From NCBI RefSeq assembly GCF_000695255.1, contig NZ_JMIB01000036.1, positions 1-64,000 of the forward strand: a stretch of 64,000 bases of DNA, in the 5' to 3' direction. The first letter of the stretch is position 1. Every line of letters begins with the position of its first letter. Below, in pieces: positions 25,927 to 34,641 of this stretch. Below the pieces are notes generated by a model. It had not been told where the DNA came from and did not search any database. It saw only the letters and a program-made list of their open reading frames with translations. Both the position numbers and the translations under genes were made by a program. The stretch is from Photobacterium galatheae. GTDB taxonomy: Bacteria; Pseudomonadota; Gammaproteobacteria; Enterobacterales; Vibrionaceae.

Positions 25927-27033
25927 TCAGGCGAAATACAGCACCCCCAGTGATGCCAGCCGGCTTGCCCCAGTTACTTCGGGCAGGTTGCTCGGCAGGT
26001 TATGTATACGACGCTGCGCCAGCCAGGCAAACGCCATGGCTTCCATGTAATCACTGTCGATGCCTTTGTCACTGGTGGTGGATACCTGCCAGTCGCTGAG
26101 TAATGCGGTCAGGCGTTCCATCAGAAGCGGATTTCGGGCACCACCCCCACAGACCAGCAGGGTCGGTTGTGGCCCGGACTGAAAGGACAGGACATCCCGG
26201 GCAATGGTTGTCGCCGTGAATTCGCACAGGGTGCGCTGCACATCTTCAGGTTTGAGTGTCTGGTTAGCTAAGTGTTGTGTCATCCAGGGCAGGTTAAACA
26301 GCTCCCGGCCGGTGCTCTTCGGGGCTGAACGGGCAAAATACGGATCTTGCAGCAAGGTGCTCAGTAAGGTTTGGCACACTTTTCCCCGTCTGGCGAAATC
26401 GCCGTCCTGATCAAACTTGTGGCCGGTATGCTGCTGACACCAGGCATCCATCAGCATGTTGCCGGGGCCGGTATCAAAGCCAATCACTGGCTGCTCCGGG
26501 CGGATCACGGAAATGTTGGCGATACCACCGATATTCAGGATCACGACACTGGAGTCGGATGACTGAAAAATGGTTTTGTGGAACGCGGGCACCAGTGGTG
26601 CGCCCTGACCGCCGAGCGCCATGTCCTTGCGGCGGAAGTCGGCCACGGTATCGATCCCGGTTTTGGTTGCGATGATATTGGCATCGCCTAATTGCATGGT
26701 GAAGGGCGCATCTCCGGATGGCTGGTGGAATACCGTCTGACCATGGTTGCCAATGGCCCGGATTTGTCCGGCGTTATAGCCGGATTTTTCCAGCAGCGTA
26801 TTCACTGCATCGGCAAACAGGTGCCCGAGTAAATGATCCAGTTCACTCACTTCAATCAGGTTGGTTTGCTGGCCGAGGCACACATCCAGTAAGCGCTGTT
26901 TCAAGTCAGCAGGCATGGGAAAATCATCATGGGCCAACAATTCAAGGTGATGCCCATCGATTGCAACCAACGCTGTATCTACACCATCCATACTGGTACC
27001 GGACATCACGCCTATATATAACTCCCGGCTCAT
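25927..27033 (-). CDS. anmK: Anhydro-N-acetylmuramic acid kinase
   Basis: Phosphorylates and opens 1,6-anhydro-MurNAc during cell-wall recycling, giving MurNAc-6-P. Started at the ATG at 27033 (AGGAG upstream, protein start MSRELYIGVMSGTSMDGVDT) the product is 368 residues, the normal size for AnmK. Visible motifs are the nucleotide loop GVMSGTSMDG, NHGQTVFHQP, ADFRRKDMALGGQGAPLVP, the conserved FDTGPGNMLMD, and VCGGGARN near the end. An in-frame extension to 27129 is unlikely to be translated. It is divergent from the ectoine operon with a spacer of about 260 bp. Confidence 0.95.
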   Translation of the reverse strand: MSRELYIGVMSGTSMDGVDTALVAIDGHHLELLAHDDFPMPADLKQRLLDVCLGQQTNLIEVSELDHLLGHLFADAVNTLLEKSGYNAGQIRAIGNHGQTVFHQPSGDAPFTMQLGDANIIATKTGIDTVADFRRKDMALGGQGAPLVPAFHKTIFQSSDSSVVILNIGGIANISVIRPEQPVIGFDTGPGNMLMDAWCQQHTGHKFDQDGDFARRGKVCQTLLSTLLQDPYFARSAPKSTGRELFNLPWMTQHLANQTLKPEDVQRTLCEFTATTIARDVLSFQSGPQPTLLVCGGGARNPLLMERLTALLSDWQVSTTSDKGIDSDYMEAMAFAWLAQRRIHNLPSNLPEVTGASRLASLGVLYFA

Positions 27034-27296
27034 GATTTTGCTCCTGCCGTTATGACCCAATTCTGGCCATGACGGTATCACGATTTGGTCTCGAATGGTG
27101 TGCGGTTTTTCTCCGGTCGTGAAATCCAACGCTGCTGCAATGCCTCGGGAATCAAACGAAAGTTGAGAACTGGTGCCTTCATGGCTAGGCTTGCAGTTAA
27201 GTGTCCGAAAATTCTCAATAAAAGTGATGGGACGTTCGTGCGTATCTGTTACGTCTTGGGTGTTCTGGCTCGTGATATCAATGATCAGGAAGTGTT

Positions 27297-28469
27297 ATGT
27301 CCGATTTTTGGCAAAAAAATCTGTCTGCGGCGAAATTTTTCAGGCAGAAATTACATCGTCACCCTGAACTGGGGTGGCAGGAACATCAAACGGCGGCTGC
27401 CATCCGGGATCGGCTCACGGCGCTGGGGATCGACTGGCGCCCGTGTGCGAAAACCGGCACGCTTGCCCAGATTCCATCGCTTCATCCGGATGGCTGCCAT
27501 ATTGCGCTGCGCGGCGACATTGATGCGCTGCCGATTGCAGAAGACAGCGGACGCAGCTGGTCTTCCCAACATCCGGGCTGTATGCATGCCTGCGGTCATG
27601 ATGGTCATACCGCAGCCCTGATGGCAACCGCGGCTTGGCTGAAAGCCCATGAAGATCAACTCAAAGGGCCGGTGACCTTATTATTTCAGCCTGCAGAGGA
27701 AGGCGGACACGGGGCGCGGGAAATGATCGCCGATGGCGCGCTGGCGGGTGTGGACGAAATATATGGCTGGCATAACTGGCCAGCCATTCCCTTCGGGAAA
27801 ATGATTTGCCCGGATCATTTAGTCATGTGTGGCAACGGAACCTTTTCCGTGACGGTCAAAGGGCGGGGGGGACATGCCAGCCAGCCGGAACTCTGTGCCG
27901 ATCCAGTGCTGGCGGCTTCGGCAATGACACTGAATCTGCAACAGATTATCAGTCGTCGTCTGCCGCCCCAGCATGCCGCGGTGGTGAGTGTGACATCTAT
28001 TGAGGCAGCCAGCGGTCTGACCGTGATTCCACAACAGGCTGTGCTGAGTGGCAGTATTCGCGTGCCGGATGACGATACCAAAACTCGGATCAATCAATGG
28101 ATTGAAGAAATTTGTCATCATACGGCGTTGAGTTATGGCGTGACGTGTGAGGTGGTGATCCGACCGCGCTACAGCGCCACTATCAACCATGCGAAACAGG
28201 CGGATAAAGCCCGTCGGGCCTGGCTGGCAGATGAGGAACAGCAGCTTGATCATGCGATATCTCTGCCGATCATGGCCTCGGAAGATTTCAGTGATTACCT
28301 GCAACAGCGGCCGGGTGCGTTTGCTTTGATCGGCGCAGATGACGGCGATCGGACGCATCAGTACCCTTGCCACAGTCCGCACTACGATTTTAATGATCGG
28401 TTACTCGAAAAAGTGGTTCGATGGTACGCCCGGCTTGCGGGGGCGCCATTACCGAACTACACCCAGTAA
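27297..28469 (+). CDS. doeB2: M20 amidohydrolase, N2-acetyl-L-2,4-diaminobutanoate deacetylase (DoeB2-type)
   Basis: A 390-residue zinc amidohydrolase of the M20 aminoacylase group. Metal and substrate motifs are HRHPELGWQEH, LRGDIDALPI, MHACGHDGHTA and FQPAEEGGHGA; the dimerisation domain includes KGRGGHASQPE. M20 enzymes remove N-acyl groups from amino acids. Placement directly before a diaminobutyrate transaminase and an ectoine hydrolase indicates removal of acetate from N-acetyl-diaminobutyrate during ectoine breakdown. Start ATG 27297 has AGGAAG upstream. First gene of the operon; about 147 nt with short repeats separate it from doeD. Confidence 0.82.
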   Translation: MSDFWQKNLSAAKFFRQKLHRHPELGWQEHQTAAAIRDRLTALGIDWRPCAKTGTLAQIPSLHPDGCHIALRGDIDALPIAEDSGRSWSSQHPGCMHACGHDGHTAALMATAAWLKAHEDQLKGPVTLLFQPAEEGGHGAREMIADGALAGVDEIYGWHNWPAIPFGKMICPDHLVMCGNGTFSVTVKGRGGHASQPELCADPVLAASAMTLNLQQIISRRLPPQHAAVVSVTSIEAASGLTVIPQQAVLSGSIRVPDDDTKTRINQWIEEICHHTALSYGVTCEVVIRPRYSATINHAKQADKARRAWLADEEQQLDHAISLPIMASEDFSDYLQQRPGAFALIGADDGDRTHQYPCHSPHYDFNDRLLEKVVRWYARLAGAPLPNYTQ

Positions 28470-28536
28470 GAGCAGGTAAAAAAAGTTCAAGGGCTGTTGA
28501 CTGTTGGTTGAGCAATGGGCAGAGCGCAATAGCCTC

Positions 28537-28591
28537 TTCATACGAGACAGTTCATACGAGAAGTTCACACCAGACAATTCACTCCAGACAA
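28537..28591 (+). repeat. Four degenerate 14-bp tandem repeats upstream of doeD
   Basis: Units TTCATACGAGACAG, TTCATACGAGAAG, TTCACACCAGACAA and TTCACTCCAGACAA follow each other in the doeB2-doeD spacer, ending 13 bp before the AAGGAG ribosome site of doeD. Confidence 0.75.
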
Positions 28592-28615
28592 TCTGACCGC
28601 ACAAGGAGATGTACG

Positions 28616-29890
28616 ATGAGCATTTTTGAACAGCGCGAATCCGAAATCCGGGCTTACTGCCGAGTCTACCCCACCGTGTTTGACACGGCTTTGAATGCCA
28701 GGCAGACAGATGAGAATGGTAAAGAATATATCGACTTTTTTGCTGGGGCGGGGGTGTTGAACTTTGGCCATAACAATGAACGGATGAAACAGGCCGTCAT
28801 TGATTATTTGCAGCGAAATGGCGTGACGCACAGCCTGGACATGCATACCTGCGCCAAACGCGATTTCATGGCGCGTTTTTCCCGAATCATTCTTGAACCG
28901 CGCAACATGCCACACAAAATGCAGTTTATGGGGCCAACTGGCACCAACGCAGTTGAAGCCGCCCTGAAACTGGCCCGGCGTGCCACGGGGCGACATGAGG
29001 TCGTTGCCTTCCACCATGGCTTCCACGGCATGACACTTGGTTCACTGGCATGCACTGCGAATCAGTATTTCAGGGGCGCAGCCGGGGTGCCATTGTCTCA
29101 TGTCTCTCATGCTGCGTTTGGCGCTGAAGGCGCTTCAGCGGAAACTGCGATGCAGGCTTTAAAACTATTGGCAGAAAGCTACAGCGATGGTTCTAGCGGG
29201 GTGACTGCTCCGGCTGCGTTTCTGGTTGAAGTGGTGCAGGCCGAGGGTGGGGTGAATATTGCTGACAGAACCTGGCTGCAGGCACTGGCATCACTGGCGA
29301 AGTCGGTCGGTGCACTCTTGATTGTGGATGATATTCAGTCGGGGATGGGTCGAACCGGCTCATTCTTCAGCTTCGATGATTACGGCATTGACCCGGATAT
29401 CATCTGTCTGGCGAAAGGGTTAGGCGGGCTGGGAACACCGATTGCGATGAATCTGGTGAAGCCTGAGTATGATCGGCATTGGTCACCGGGGGAGCACACC
29501 GGGACTTTCCGCGGACAATGCTTGTCTTTCGTAGCCGGCAGTGAAGCGCTGAGCTATTTCGAGGACAGATATTTCGAGGACAGGCACCTGATGGCGGAAG
29601 TGAAAGAGAAAGGAGCCCTCATGCAGTCTGCTCTGGCAATTTTGACGGATCATGACGTTGTTGAGATTCGCGGCAAAGGAATGCTGTTCGGCGTCGACGT
29701 CGGAGATGGTGAGCGGGCGAAAACGATTGTCAGCCGCTGCTTTGAGGCTGGGTTGCTGGTTTCAGCCTGTGGCAGCGGAGGCCGGGTGATTAAGCTGATC
29801 CCGCCATTAACGATACCGGAAGCGGATCTCAAGGCCGGGCTTGCGATTCTGGTCGCCGTAACTCAAGACGTCCTTGGGGAGGTGGCATGA
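28616..29890 (+). CDS. doeD: L-2,4-diaminobutyrate transaminase of ectoine catabolism (EctB-like)
   Basis: A class III PLP aminotransferase of 424 residues; the start MSIFEQRESEIRAYCRVYP aligns with EctB/DoeD N-termini and AAGGAG precedes it. Motifs are GPTGTNAVEAALKLAR, HHGFHGMTLG, VDDIQSGMGRTG and the PLP lysine in ICLAKGLGG. It converts diaminobutyrate to aspartate semialdehyde, transferring the amino group to 2-oxoglutarate or pyruvate. In a catabolic operon it runs in the opposite direction to ectoine synthesis. A 15-bp tandem duplication inside the gene yields YFEDRYFEDR. Its TGA overlaps the next ATG. Confidence 0.85.
   Translation: MSIFEQRESEIRAYCRVYPTVFDTALNARQTDENGKEYIDFFAGAGVLNFGHNNERMKQAVIDYLQRNGVTHSLDMHTCAKRDFMARFSRIILEPRNMPHKMQFMGPTGTNAVEAALKLARRATGRHEVVAFHHGFHGMTLGSLACTANQYFRGAAGVPLSHVSHAAFGAEGASAETAMQALKLLAESYSDGSSGVTAPAAFLVEVVQAEGGVNIADRTWLQALASLAKSVGALLIVDDIQSGMGRTGSFFSFDDYGIDPDIICLAKGLGGLGTPIAMNLVKPEYDRHWSPGEHTGTFRGQCLSFVAGSEALSYFEDRYFEDRHLMAEVKEKGALMQSALAILTDHDVVEIRGKGMLFGVDVGDGERAKTIVSRCFEAGLLVSACGSGGRVIKLIPPLTIPEADLKAGLAILVAVTQDVLGEVA
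29555..29584 (+). repeat. In-frame 15-bp tandem duplication within doeD
   Basis: TATTTCGAGGACAGA is followed directly by TATTTCGAGGACAGG, duplicating the pentapeptide YFEDR without breaking the frame. Confidence 0.9.
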
Positions 29891-31194
29891 AAAAACGCGA
29901 CGATATGACGTTCCCTTTTGAGGAATACGAACGCCGCCTGAGTGAGCTTCGTCTGCGGATTGCGCAGCGGCATTTGGATGCGGTGGTGATCACTGATCCG
30001 GAAAACATTATGTATCTTACGGATTACCAGACCACCGGCTATTCGTTTTTTCAGGCGTTGGTGGTGCCGTTAGAAGATGAGCCGTTTATGATCACCCGGG
30101 CAATGGAGGAGTCGAATGTCTTCGCCCGAACCTGGATCGAGCGTACCCGGCCTTATCCGGATACCGGTGATGCGATTCAGATGCTGGTGGACGCATTGCG
30201 TGAGTTTGGGTTGTCCCGCAAACGGATTGGCTATGAACGGAACAGTTATTTTTTCCCGGCTTATCAGCAGGACACCATTCATACCACATTGACCGAAGCC
30301 AAATTGCTGGACTGTTTCGGCATTGTCGAGCAGGGGCGGATTTGCAAATCACCGGTAGAAATTGCGCTGATGCGTAAAGCTGCGATTGCCACGGAAGCTG
30401 GCATGAAAGCGGGGATTGAGGCTTGCCGGGCTGGCGTCACGGAAAATGAGATAGGTGCAGCCATCAGTGCAGCCATGTTTAAAGCAGGCGGCGAAGCGCC
30501 GGCTGTGATGCCTTATGTGACTTCCGGTCCACGGACCATGATTGGGCATGCGACCTGGGAAGGCCGGGTCGTCAATCCCGGAGATCATGTTTTTCTTGAG
30601 ATTGCCGGTTGTTATCGCCGATATCACACCGCCATGATGCGAACGGTGATTTTAGGGGAACTGACGGACTCGATGTTCAAGGCGCAGGAACTGATGAAGC
30701 AGGCGTTGCATGCATTGCATGATCAGATCCAGCCCGGCATGACCGTTTCGGATGCGGATAATCTGATTCGCAATATCATTTCCCAGAATGACGTGGGTGC
30801 CCGGTTGATTACACGGTCCGGCTATTCCATTGGAATTGCCTTTCCGCCCAGTTGGGATGAAGGCTACATTGTCAGCCTGAAACAGGGGGTATCCACGGTG
30901 CTGGAAGAAGGGATGACTTTTCATATTATCCCCTGGATGTGGGGGGTAGATGGCGATAAAACCTGCGGTATATCCGACACCATTTATATCACTGCGGATG
31001 GATGCGAGTCCTTTTTCACTTTGCCCAAAGACTTCACAGTGATGCCGGAGCAGGACAAAACGGCCCGGCAGGATGAGTCATCGGCAGCTTTGCCCGTGCA
31101 GAAAGCGAACTCGACTGAAAAAGCCGCTTTGGTCGAAAATACAACGTCGATCGAAAAAGCCCGCAAAGGCAAGTCTCAGCAGGCAAACAGATAA
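29887..31194 (+). CDS. doeA: Ectoine hydrolase, M24 peptidase fold
   Basis: A 435-residue creatinase/prolidase-like enzyme that opens the ectoine ring to N-acetyl-diaminobutyrate. Features are the N-terminal creatinase domain (RLRIAQRHLDAVVITDPENI, MYLTDYQTTGYSFFQALVVP) and the pita-bread catalytic domain with KSPVEIALMRKAA, PAVMPYVTSGPRT, DHVFLEIAGCYRRYHTAMM and SIGIAFPPSWDEG, where several metal ligands of ordinary M24 peptidases are replaced, as in DoeA. The ATG overlaps the doeD stop (ATGA) with GGGGAGG upstream. The last 45 residues are a Lys/Ser/Thr-rich tail (KARKGKSQQANR end) beyond the fold, which looks unusual. Confidence 0.85.
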   Translation: MKKRDDMTFPFEEYERRLSELRLRIAQRHLDAVVITDPENIMYLTDYQTTGYSFFQALVVPLEDEPFMITRAMEESNVFARTWIERTRPYPDTGDAIQMLVDALREFGLSRKRIGYERNSYFFPAYQQDTIHTTLTEAKLLDCFGIVEQGRICKSPVEIALMRKAAIATEAGMKAGIEACRAGVTENEIGAAISAAMFKAGGEAPAVMPYVTSGPRTMIGHATWEGRVVNPGDHVFLEIAGCYRRYHTAMMRTVILGELTDSMFKAQELMKQALHALHDQIQPGMTVSDADNLIRNIISQNDVGARLITRSGYSIGIAFPPSWDEGYIVSLKQGVSTVLEEGMTFHIIPWMWGVDGDKTCGISDTIYITADGCESFFTLPKDFTVMPEQDKTARQDESSAALPVQKANSTEKAALVENTTSIEKARKGKSQQANR

Positions 31195-31207
31195 GGAGGA
31201 GCGTGCG

Positions 31208-32572
31208 ATGTCACTAAAAGCAATCAATCCTGCCAATGGCACACTGATTGAGGAATATTCCACGCTGAAAGCTGATGAGATGGCGAAATCCATCGCAGCA
31301 GCAACGGCGGCTCAGGCAGACTGGCGGCGTTTATCTTTTGCGGAGCGGGCAGCCGTCCTGCGCCGGGTGGCAGAACAGTTACGTGAACATCAAGTCCGGT
31401 TGAGCGAGCTCATGACTCAGGAAATGGGGAAGCCCGTGAAAGAAGCCGGGCCGGAAGTGGAAAAGGCGGCCTGGTGTGCAGAGCATTATGCAGAACATGC
31501 TCAAGCGTATCTGGCCGATCAACCGATCAAGTCTGAAGCGTCACACAGTTACGTCTGTTATCAGCCCTTAGGGACCGTGTTGGGCATCTTGCCGTGGAAT
31601 GCCCCCTTGTGGCTGGCTTTCCGGTTTCTGGCACCCGCGCTGATGGCAGGCAATACCTGCGTGATGAAGCATGATCCGCATGTGCCGGGCTGTGCCCGGG
31701 CCATTGCAGAGATGTTTTCGCGGGCGGGCGCGCCGGAAAATATCATGATAAACCTGCCGATTGAAAATGATCTGATTGAGCAGGCGATTGCGCATCCCGG
31801 GATCGCAGCCGTTTCGTTCACGGGATCGGATCGGACGGGAGCCAAAGTCGCCGCAATGGCTGCAAGCCTGATCAAACCAGCAGTGCTGGAACTGGGCGGT
31901 TCAGACCCTTGTGTTGTGCTCGCTGATGCGGATTTGGAAACTGCCGCGGATATCGCGACTCTTTCTCGAATCATTAATGCGGGTCAATCCTGTATTGCCG
32001 CGAAACGGATTATTGTTGAAGCGCCAGTCTATGAAATCTTTGTGCAGTTGGTTGAGCGAAGACTGACCTTGCTCAAGGTGGGAAATCCAGCGTCGCCTGA
32101 GACAGATGTTGGCCCGCTTGCACTGGAAGATCTGCGCCAGAACCTGCACCGGCAGGTTGAAGAAACGATTGCGGCCGGTGCACGTTGTCTGATGGGGGGA
32201 CAGCCTGATACGGGCATGGGATATTTTTATCCCGTGACTTTACTGGCTGATGTCACGCCTGAGATGACAGCTTTTCGTGAAGAGACTTTTGGCCCTGTAA
32301 TGGTGCTGATTAAAGCCAACGATGCGGATCACGCGTTGCTTTTAGCCAACGACACAAAGTATGGGCTTGGCGCCAGCGTGTGGACGACGAATCCGGCCCA
32401 GGCACAGCGGTTCATTCGTGAACTGCAGGCAGGTCAGGTGGCTGTGAATGGGATTGTGAAAACAGATCCCCGTTTGCCCAGTGGCGGTGTGAAACGTTCA
32501 GGTTATGGCCGGGAATTGGGGCCGCAGGGTATCCATGAATTTGTGAATGCCAAACAAGTCTGGGTGAAGTGA
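31208..32572 (+). CDS. doeC: Aspartate-semialdehyde dehydrogenase (ALDH superfamily) of ectoine catabolism
   Basis: A 454-residue NAD(P)-dependent aldehyde dehydrogenase, similar to succinate-semialdehyde dehydrogenases. Catalytic residues are Asn131 (PWNAPLW), Glu228 (LELGGSDP) and Cys262 (NAGQSC); the cofactor loop is FTGSDRTG. It oxidises aspartate semialdehyde to aspartate, completing the route from ectoine. The start has a textbook AAGGAGGA site 13 nt after doeA. The true start is well inside a longer open frame beginning at 31073. No clear terminator follows within 80 bp. Confidence 0.88.
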   Translation: MSLKAINPANGTLIEEYSTLKADEMAKSIAAATAAQADWRRLSFAERAAVLRRVAEQLREHQVRLSELMTQEMGKPVKEAGPEVEKAAWCAEHYAEHAQAYLADQPIKSEASHSYVCYQPLGTVLGILPWNAPLWLAFRFLAPALMAGNTCVMKHDPHVPGCARAIAEMFSRAGAPENIMINLPIENDLIEQAIAHPGIAAVSFTGSDRTGAKVAAMAASLIKPAVLELGGSDPCVVLADADLETAADIATLSRIINAGQSCIAAKRIIVEAPVYEIFVQLVERRLTLLKVGNPASPETDVGPLALEDLRQNLHRQVEETIAAGARCLMGGQPDTGMGYFYPVTLLADVTPEMTAFREETFGPVMVLIKANDADHALLLANDTKYGLGASVWTTNPAQAQRFIRELQAGQVAVNGIVKTDPRLPSGGVKRSGYGRELGPQGIHEFVNAKQVWVK

Positions 32573-32652
32573 TTTCAGGTGGAGGATGTTTCTTTTCAGG
32601 TGACTGAAGTGCTTGAGAAGGGAATATCCGAATTGAAACATTTGTAAGAATC

Positions 32653-32685
32653 GTAACCTGTTTCAAAGAAAATGAAACAGGTTAC
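32653..32685. promoter_or_regulatory. Perfect 12-bp inverted repeat after doeC
   Basis: Arms GTAACCTGTTTC (32653-32664) and GAAACAGGTTAC (32674-32685) with a 9-nt A-rich loop. There is no T-run on either strand, so it may be either a terminator of the doe operon lacking a U-tract or an operator upstream of the next gene. Confidence 0.55.
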
Positions 32686-32830
32686 ACTCGCTTTGAGAGA
32701 CAGCTATCAGATGTGCTATTTTCCATCAGAAAAACTACCCATGTGGTTTTTCTCGACTATTTTTAACGTGAACCTGAGGTTTAATGGGAAATAAAAATCT
32801 GTTCTTAAAGAGAATAGGTTCAATATCATC

Positions 32831-32853
32831 TTATTAACAGGGTTTGTTAATAA
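32831..32853. promoter_or_regulatory. Palindrome resembling a LuxR/HapR-type quorum-sensing site
   Basis: Arms TTATTAACA (32831-32839) and TGTTAATAA (32845-32853) form a perfect inverted repeat around GGGTT, 46 bp before the next start codon. The outer TTATT and AATAA match the ends of the LuxR/HapR/SmcR consensus, although the spacing between them is one base longer than I remember for that site. Binding is an inference. Confidence 0.35.
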
Positions 32854-32898
32854 ATTTTAAAACAATATCAATTGGTTAGGTTTAAAAAGGAAAATTCA

Positions 32899-33507
32899 AT
32901 GTCTAGTTATAACTTGAATATTAATATCGACAGCAATGACGTCAGAATTATCAATCAATCTCAGCAAAAAATTGTTTTAGTGAAAACCGTTGGTGGTTCA
33001 TCAGGTTCTAAAGTTGCTTGGGTAACATTCTCTCCTTTTGAACATAACGAAGTCTCTTGGACTGAACAATATGGTGTTTATGCGTCCAGCACTCAGGTTC
33101 AGAATGGTGCCGAGATTTATAAAACATCAGCAGTGAACCCTGCAACGTCAGAAGTGGTTTATCCGTTTGAAAATGGTACTTTTGGCAGCCCACAAAGCGG
33201 CGGTCAAACCAACTCATATGGTATTTCAAACCAGTATTCACAGGGCTTTACTTTTGGTCTCGCTCAGTCTGTCACGGCGAACGGCAACGTTTATGATGCG
33301 AGCCCATTGAATGCGGTGCCTGTGTTGTCGAAACAAAATGCGATCTTTACACCGGTCGAAAAACTGGAAGTTTATCTGCAGGCGAATTTTAATAACGGTG
33401 TTGTGATTAGTCAGGTTTCCAGCAGCGCGTTAGCTCTGGATTTCACGAACAACAGCAATATTACGATTCGTTATGATGCAACATTAGGCAAATTTGTGAT
33501 TGCTTAA
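32899..33507 (+). CDS. Unknown beta-rich protein, first of two tandem paralogues
   Basis: From the ATG at 32899 (AAAGGA about 7 nt before) the product has 202 residues; the in-frame extension to 32872 is unlikely. There is no signal peptide, membrane span or cysteine. It is rich in Asn, Ser, Gln and Val with alternating polar/hydrophobic strands: QKIVLVKTVGGSSGSKVAWV, NEVSWTEQYGVYASST, FTFGLAQSVTANG, and a C-terminal ITIRYDATLGKFVIA. It shares a clear pattern with the next gene. I recognise no family. A cytosolic or tail-like beta-sandwich, lectin-like or inclusion-forming protein is possible, but nothing decides this. Confidence 0.6.
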   Translation: MSSYNLNINIDSNDVRIINQSQQKIVLVKTVGGSSGSKVAWVTFSPFEHNEVSWTEQYGVYASSTQVQNGAEIYKTSAVNPATSEVVYPFENGTFGSPQSGGQTNSYGISNQYSQGFTFGLAQSVTANGNVYDASPLNAVPVLSKQNAIFTPVEKLEVYLQANFNNGVVISQVSSSALALDFTNNSNITIRYDATLGKFVIA

Positions 33508-33514
33508 TTCGGAG

Positions 33515-33540
33515 AAGGCAAGGTTGTATAACCTTGCCTT
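33515..33540 (+). promoter_or_regulatory. Strong hairpin between the two paralogues
   Basis: Perfect 11-bp stem AAGGCAAGGTT (33515-33525) and AACCTTGCCTT (33530-33540), loop GTAT, directly before the second start codon. Without a T-run it is a poor terminator. It probably stabilises the upstream message or limits initiation on the downstream gene, which has no visible ribosome site. Confidence 0.6.
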
Positions 33541-33546
33541 ATATTG

Positions 33547-34299
33547 ATGACTCAGAGAAAATTAACTGTTCATATCCCCCAGGAAAACCTTTCTGATTTA
33601 TTTCATCAGCAGTTAAATATCGTACTTGTCCAAAGTATTTCTGTTGAAGGGAATAGCAACAATACCTATGTGGCTTGGTCTGTAACTTTACCCGCTGAAA
33701 ATAAAGTATTCACATGGGAAGATTGTTGTGAGTTATATGTCTCTCCTGTGCCGAATGATAATGGCTGTGTGATCAGTGCTTTTAGTAAAATACCCTGTTC
33801 ACCGGGTCTGAAATATACATCAGAATATAACGGGTTTTCACCGCAGACAGAGACTATTTCCAGTTCAGAGTATGGTGTTTCGAATCGTAATAGCCAGGCT
33901 CAATTAACATTTGGGTTATTTCAATCTGTATCTGTGGATGGGAACAGCGCGTTGACCTCTCCAGTCAATGCGGTCACAGTCCCCAGAAATTTGAATACGC
34001 TCTTTTCCGAGCCTGAAAATGTTTACATCTTACTGGCATCAAATCTTGTGAGTGGTGAGATTTTTTACTTGCCGGATTTGGAAGTGGATCTCATGTCAGC
34101 ATTGGCCCTGACCTATGATGAATGTCTTGCATTCTGTTCGCAAACAAGTGACTTTGTGGCATTGAATGCGAGTACTTACTTTACTGATGAGAGAACACAT
34201 CGGGTTTATTCTCGCGCAACCTTACTGGACTTCAGTCAAACGAACCAGATTCAGGTTCAGTATTTTTCTGAGCTGGGGAAATTCGTCGTCATGAGCTAA
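33547..34299 (+). CDS. Unknown beta-rich protein, second of two tandem paralogues
   Basis: A 250-residue protein (ATG 33547; a TTG lies one codon before). It follows the same pattern as the upstream protein: NIVLVQSISVEGNSNNTYVAW, FTWEDCCELYVSP, EYGVSNRNSQAQLTFGLFQS, SPVNAVTVPRN and the end IQVQYFSELGKFVVMS. It has an extra stretch of about 40 residues (LALTYDECLAFCSQTSDFVA) before the last strand and four or five Cys that its partner lacks. No signal peptide. The pair probably arose by duplication and diverged strongly. Family unknown. Confidence 0.6.
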   Translation: MTQRKLTVHIPQENLSDLFHQQLNIVLVQSISVEGNSNNTYVAWSVTLPAENKVFTWEDCCELYVSPVPNDNGCVISAFSKIPCSPGLKYTSEYNGFSPQTETISSSEYGVSNRNSQAQLTFGLFQSVSVDGNSALTSPVNAVTVPRNLNTLFSEPENVYILLASNLVSGEIFYLPDLEVDLMSALALTYDECLAFCSQTSDFVALNASTYFTDERTHRVYSRATLLDFSQTNQIQVQYFSELGKFVVMS

Positions 34300-34641
34300 T
34301 TGGAAACCAGCGCCAAATCTTACTGTTTAGTTATTGCTGCTGAGTTTTAGCTTCTTGGTTTTAGCTGCTTGGTCTTTAGTAGCTGATTTTTAGTGGCGAA
34401 ATTTTGCAGTTTCAGGTCTTTTCGCTTCAGTTTTTTATCAAAAAAGTCTGTCATGGAAGTACTCAGGACCCCATCCAAGCGATTGCCCACAAGCCCACGA
34501 AAGGCCAGCAAAACCGCGGTGAAAGCCAAGGTGCCCTTCGTGCTGGATAAAACTGGATCAAATGGATGGCGCGTGAGGTGAAGGGGGGCAATGAGCCCAC
34601 CCAAAGTTATTTGCAATAAAAAGCTTATACGTCGTAAAACG
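34300..34641. other. Spacer with T-rich repetitive sequence, no assigned gene
   Basis: The left part is made of short related pieces (CTTGGTTTTAGCTGCTTGGTCTTTAG-like, here about 34350-34400). A minus-strand frame of 105 codons (34347-34664) and a plus-strand frame of 62 codons cross it, but neither has a ribosome site and one overlaps the DUF3297 gene. I cannot support either as a gene. Confidence 0.35.

Noticed and set aside
25385-26050. 221-codon plus-strand ORF across the MAPEG gene
   Set aside because: It is an out-of-frame shadow of the MAPEG gene and of anmK; composition is Arg/Gly-rich without family features.
27819-28382. 187-codon antisense ORF in doeB2
   Set aside because: Entirely antisense to a strong M20 amidohydrolase gene; no ribosome site.
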